The position numbers and the translations under genes were made by a program. Positions 4,488-6,638 of a DNA stretch of 6,638 bases are shown here, one piece after another. Source of the stretch: Candidatus Woesearchaeota archaeon (GTDB taxonomy: Archaea; Nanobdellota; Nanobdellia; Woesearchaeales; UBA12501); the NCBI GenBank assembly GCA_026394915.1, contig JAPLZS010000029.1, forward strand, positions 3,278 to 9,915, in the 5' to 3' direction. Within the stretch, counting starts at the first letter, position 1; every line of letters starts with the position of its first letter. The notes beneath the pieces were generated by a model that was not told where the DNA came from, made no database searches, and saw nothing but the letters and a program-made list of their open reading frames with translations.

Positions 4488-4907
4488 CTAGCATTTATAC
4501 TCTCGGCATATCTTTGGCATCTTTTCTGTTCCATGAACATCACATTTGCCTTCTGAATCAAAATGTTCGCATACATCAACAGGAAATAGGCCATAATCTT
4601 CAGATATTAATATTGCGGGCTTGCCCTTTGTTTTTATGCCTAATTCTTGATGTCTTCCTTCACAAAAAACCATTTTCTTCTCAAGAGGGCATTCTGAGCA
4701 ATCAGCAACTCCTTTACCGACACTATTATACTTTTCATTATAAATACGATAAAGATCCATTATGTTCTTATTAGCAGCAACAACTTCAGGCAGATTCTCT
4801 GGGCCTTTGCATTCTTGGCATAGGCAGCTCTCTTCAGGGCAGTCAATACAATCCTGAATACCTTGTTCTGCCCAATCTTCTGTTAATATTATCCTTGCAC
4901 CTGCCAT
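4488..4907 (-). CDS. Cysteine-rich YkgJ-like putative metal-binding protein
   Basis: This is a 139-residue protein with 12 cysteines. The N-terminal cluster is Cys20, 23, 28, 30, 33 (DCIDCPEESCLCQEC), the middle ones are Cys70, 73 (CSEC) and 82, and the C-terminal set is Cys113, 122, 134, 139 in CEHFDSEGKCDV...PKICREYKC. The last block resembles the C-terminal half of the YkgJ family of putative zinc/iron-chelating proteins (C..L....C.IY..RP..CR.Y.C). An Fe-S cluster or zinc site is likely, but the function is unknown. The frame is open upstream to an ATG at 4976. I prefer ATG 4907 because a strong TATA box is centred 28.5 bp upstream and the extra 23 residues would overlap the promoter. The gene diverges from a radical SAM gene, with which it may share regulation. 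Confidence 0.75.
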   Translation of the reverse strand: MAGARIILTEDWAEQGIQDCIDCPEESCLCQECKGPENLPEVVAANKNIMDLYRIYNEKYNSVGKGVADCSECPLEKKMVFCEGRHQELGIKTKGKPAILISEDYGLFPVDVCEHFDSEGKCDVHGTEKMPKICREYKC

Positions 4908-4911
4908 TTTA

Positions 4912-4918
4912 TATACAG
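4912..4918 (-). promoter_or_regulatory. CTGTATA motif, copy 1 (candidate operator)
   Basis: The minus strand reads CTGTATA immediately before the start codon of the Cys-rich gene, between its TATA box and start. It matches the motif at 4958 and 4998. AT-rich context makes chance recurrence possible. Confidence 0.3.
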
Positions 4919-4931
4919 AAGGTATTAATAA

Positions 4932-4939
4932 TATATAAA
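4932..4939 (-). promoter_or_regulatory. TATA box of the Cys-rich gene
   Basis: The minus strand reads TTTATATA, a near-ideal archaeal TATA box, centred 28.5 bp from ATG 4907. It supports a leaderless transcript and the shorter protein start. Confidence 0.65.
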
Positions 4940-4957
4940 TCTTTCTATACTTAACCA

Positions 4958-4968
4958 CTGTATAGTAG
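4958..4968 (+). promoter_or_regulatory. CTGTATA motif, copy 2 (candidate operator)
   Basis: CTGTATAGTAG. It matches CTGTATACTAG at 4998-5008 at 10 of 11 positions, in the same orientation and exactly 40 bp apart, about four helical turns. Confidence 0.35.
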
Positions 4969-4989
4969 TCATACAAAAGGCCAATAACC

Positions 4990-4997
4990 TTTTAAAT
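4990..4997 (+). promoter_or_regulatory. TATA box of the radical SAM gene
   Basis: TTTTAAAT, centred 24.5 bp upstream of ATG 5018, consistent with a leaderless or nearly leaderless mRNA. Confidence 0.6.
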
Positions 4998-5008
4998 CTG
5001 TATACTAG
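4998..5008 (+). promoter_or_regulatory. CTGTATA motif, copy 3 (candidate operator)
   Basis: CTGTATACTAG abuts the radical SAM TATA box and precedes its start codon. A protein bound here would block initiation. Confidence 0.35.
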
Positions 5009-5017
5009 CCTGGCTTT

Positions 5018-5974
5018 ATGCAAAAGAAAACAGAGAAAGCAAAGAAAACATGGTTTGAAAGAGCCATCTTCCTATCATGGTACTGCTCAAAAGGAGACTG
5101 CAAGTTCTGCTACATGTCTATACAGAAAGACAGGATAAAAGATCCGAAGAAAGCAAGGCGGAGAAAAGAGGCAATACTTGCAGAGGTTATTATCTCAAAG
5201 GTCTGCGGCTGGAAAGTAGAGTTCCTCAGCGGAGGTTATGATTCTTACTCTGTTCCAGAGCTTGTGGCAATCACAAAAGACATCCATAAGATAACCGGAC
5301 AGAAACAATGGCTCAATGTTGGCGTGCTGAAGAAAGAGACAATCAGGAGATTCATGCCGCATATTGAAGGTGTGTGCGGCGCTGTCGAATGCATCAATCC
5401 AAAGGTCAGGAAAGAAGTATGCCCTTCAAAGCCAATTCAGCCTATAATCAGGATGTTCAGGGATGCAGAAAAGCTCGGTCTGAAGAAGGCTATGACAATC
5501 ATAATCGGGATCGGAGAGACAGAGAAGGATATCCCTTCTCTTGTGAAATTCATAGAAGAGAACAAGATTGACAGGATAACATTTTATGCATTGAATCCTC
5601 ACAGGGGAACAATATTCAGGAAAGGCCCTGCAACAGGTTATTATACCAAATGGATAAAAGAGATAAGGAAAAACTGCCCAACTCTGCAGATTATAGCGGG
5701 TTCATGGGTGAACAGGCTTTCTGAGATCCATCTTCTTCTTGAAGCAGGCGCAGATGCAATCACAAAATTTCCAGCAATAAACCTATTTGGAACAAGGTAT
5801 GCAAAACGAATTGAATCAGAGGCAAAGAGAGCAGGCCGGGAATTCACAGGCACTCTAACAAGAATGCCAGATATCGACTGGAACAAAGAGGTTGACAAAC
5901 TCGGCTTTGATGAGAACCTCAGCAAGAATATGAAGATCAAACTCTTGGATTATATCAACCAGATGAAAAAATAA
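5018..5974 (+). CDS. BioB-like radical SAM protein with CX4CX2C cluster motif
   Basis: This 318-residue enzyme is of radical SAM type. The cluster-binding cysteines are Cys23, Cys28 and Cys31 in FLSWYCSKGDCKFCYMS, a CX4CX2C spacing instead of the usual CX3CX2C. FLSGGYDS (69-76) occupies the place of the GGE motif that binds the SAM amino group. TIIIGIGETEKDI (160-172) resembles the biotin-synthase GxGET strand, and EAGADAITKFPAINLFGT (242-259) resembles the last barrel strands of BioB-like proteins. Additional cysteines at 120, 125 and 135 (GVCGAVECINPKVRKEVC) might hold an auxiliary cluster or substrate. I recognise the BioB-related architecture, which archaea use in several cofactor pathways, but not the substrate. 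ATG 5018 lies 24.5 bp from a TATA box. The gene diverges from a Cys-rich protein gene and converges on the permease with a 3-bp gap. Confidence 0.85.
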   Translation: MQKKTEKAKKTWFERAIFLSWYCSKGDCKFCYMSIQKDRIKDPKKARRRKEAILAEVIISKVCGWKVEFLSGGYDSYSVPELVAITKDIHKITGQKQWLNVGVLKKETIRRFMPHIEGVCGAVECINPKVRKEVCPSKPIQPIIRMFRDAEKLGLKKAMTIIIGIGETEKDIPSLVKFIEENKIDRITFYALNPHRGTIFRKGPATGYYTKWIKEIRKNCPTLQIIAGSWVNRLSEIHLLLEAGADAITKFPAINLFGTRYAKRIESEAKRAGREFTGTLTRMPDIDWNKEVDKLGFDENLSKNMKIKLLDYINQMKK

Positions 5975-5977
5975 TTC

Positions 5978-6638
5978 TCAGATCTGTATCTTCGAGAACA
6001 GGTAGCTTCCTATTGCAAGGAAAATGGATGCAACAGCTGCAAGGACAATGAAATCAATGCCAAGCCCGTAATGAGATGCTCCTGCCATCGTGCCTCTCAG
6101 GCCGTCAACACCATACGAAAGCGGATTGAGCATGACTATTATATCAAGGAATCTTGGAAGCCCCTCAAGAGGGAAAAGAGAGCCGGAAAGGAAGAACAAA
6201 GGCATGACCAGGAAATTTATTATCATCTGGAAGCCGTGGAAATCATCGAGTATGGAAGCTATTGCAGTGCCAAGTGCAGTAAAGGTAAGTGATATCAGTA
6301 TCATGAATAATATCGCCATAGGAAGCATAGAAAGATTCACTATCCTGAATCCCACAGCATAAGATATTGCAAGTATTATCAGGCCCTGTGCTGTTGATAT
6401 TGTTGCTCCCCCTAAAGTCCTTCCTATCATGATCTCAAGCCTTGAGACAGGTGCTGCAAGAGTCTCCTTGAGGAAGCCGAACTGCCTGTCCCAGATTATC
6501 TCTATCCCTGAGAATATTGAAGAGAAGAGTATGCCCATTGTGACTATGCCAGGAACAAGGAACTGGATGTAATTGCCCTGGCCTGCTTTCTGGAACACCG
6601 GACCAAAGCCGAATCCCAGTGCAACAAGGAAAAGAAGA
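5978..6638 (-). CDS. ABC-2 type transporter permease (N-terminus outside window)
   Basis: At least 219 residues, open to the right edge. The GTG at 6598 is an internal valine, since upstream codons continue in frame (LLFLVALGFGFGP). Six hydrophobic segments are visible: the end of one at the edge, then QFLVPGIVTMGILFSSIFSG, AQGLIILAISYAVGF, LPMAILFMILISLTFTALGT, INFLVMPLFFLSGSLFP and FIVLAAVASIFLAIGSYLF. Between the first two complete helices is LKETLAAPVSRLEIMIGRT, the cytoplasmic loop typical of DrrB/NodJ-like ABC-2 permeases that contacts the ATPase. The late LNPLSYGVDGLRG motif is also typical. The family exports lipids, polysaccharides, drugs or other hydrophobic compounds; the substrate cannot be told. 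The partner ATPase is usually adjacent and would be expected beyond the right edge, upstream on this strand. The stop lies 3 bp from the radical SAM stop. Confidence 0.88.
   Translation of the reverse strand, partial: LLFLVALGFGFGPVFQKAGQGNYIQFLVPGIVTMGILFSSIFSGIEIIWDRQFGFLKETLAAPVSRLEIMIGRTLGGATISTAQGLIILAISYAVGFRIVNLSMLPMAILFMILISLTFTALGTAIASILDDFHGFQMIINFLVMPLFFLSGSLFPLEGLPRFLDIIVMLNPLSYGVDGLRGTMAGASHYGLGIDFIVLAAVASIFLAIGSYLFSKIQI

Noticed and set aside
4907..4976. 23-residue N-terminal extension of the Cys-rich protein
   Set aside because: It would have to be translated from its own TATA box region. The extension is not domain-like and the TATA spacing favours ATG 4907.

Overview
This window most likely comes from an archaeon, and the style suggests an uncultivated, compact-genome lineage such as DPANN (Woesearchaeota/Pacearchaeota-like). 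The domain call rests on four things: a full-length ABCE1/Rli1 ribosome-recycling ATPase, an archaeal-type TrmI tRNA m1A methyltransferase, a DUF99 protein, and archaeal TATA boxes centred about 25-28 bp upstream of first start codons. The phylum is only an inference from gene style, AT-richness and AGA/AGG arginine codons.

Layout. Positions 1-1604 (+) form a probable operon: the end of a membrane-anchored small protein, TrmI, then a DUF99 (endonuclease V-like) protein. It meets, with a 1-bp gap, an unrecognised 157-residue gene on the minus strand (1606-2079). Upstream of that is the 584-residue ABCE1 on the minus strand (2175-3929). The ABCE1 promoter region (3930-4076) also holds a cluster of overlapping hairpins. 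Diverging from it is a 53-residue zinc-ribbon protein (4107-4268, +), then a tRNA-Thr(CGT) at 4307-4379. The tRNA 3' end is repeated exactly 77 bp downstream, with two hairpins between the copies. A cysteine-rich YkgJ-like protein (4488-4907, -) and a BioB-like radical SAM enzyme (5018-5974, +) diverge from a shared 110-bp intergenic region carrying three CTGTATA motifs. The window ends in an ABC-2 type permease (5978-6638, -) cut by the right edge.

How the genes fit together. The left and centre are dominated by translation: tRNA methylation, ribosome splitting and a tRNA gene. The right part holds metal/cysteine chemistry (Cys-rich protein plus an Fe-S radical SAM enzyme) and a membrane exporter.

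First genes appear to be leaderless, with the TATA box fixing the start codon, while TrmI, inside an operon, has a Shine-Dalgarno sequence. No non-coding stretch exceeds about 180 bp. The least ordinary parts are the duplicated tRNA 3' end with its hairpins, the hairpin cluster before the zinc-ribbon gene, the CX4CX2C radical SAM motif, and the tRNA promoter that seems to start transcription at the mature tRNA 5' end.
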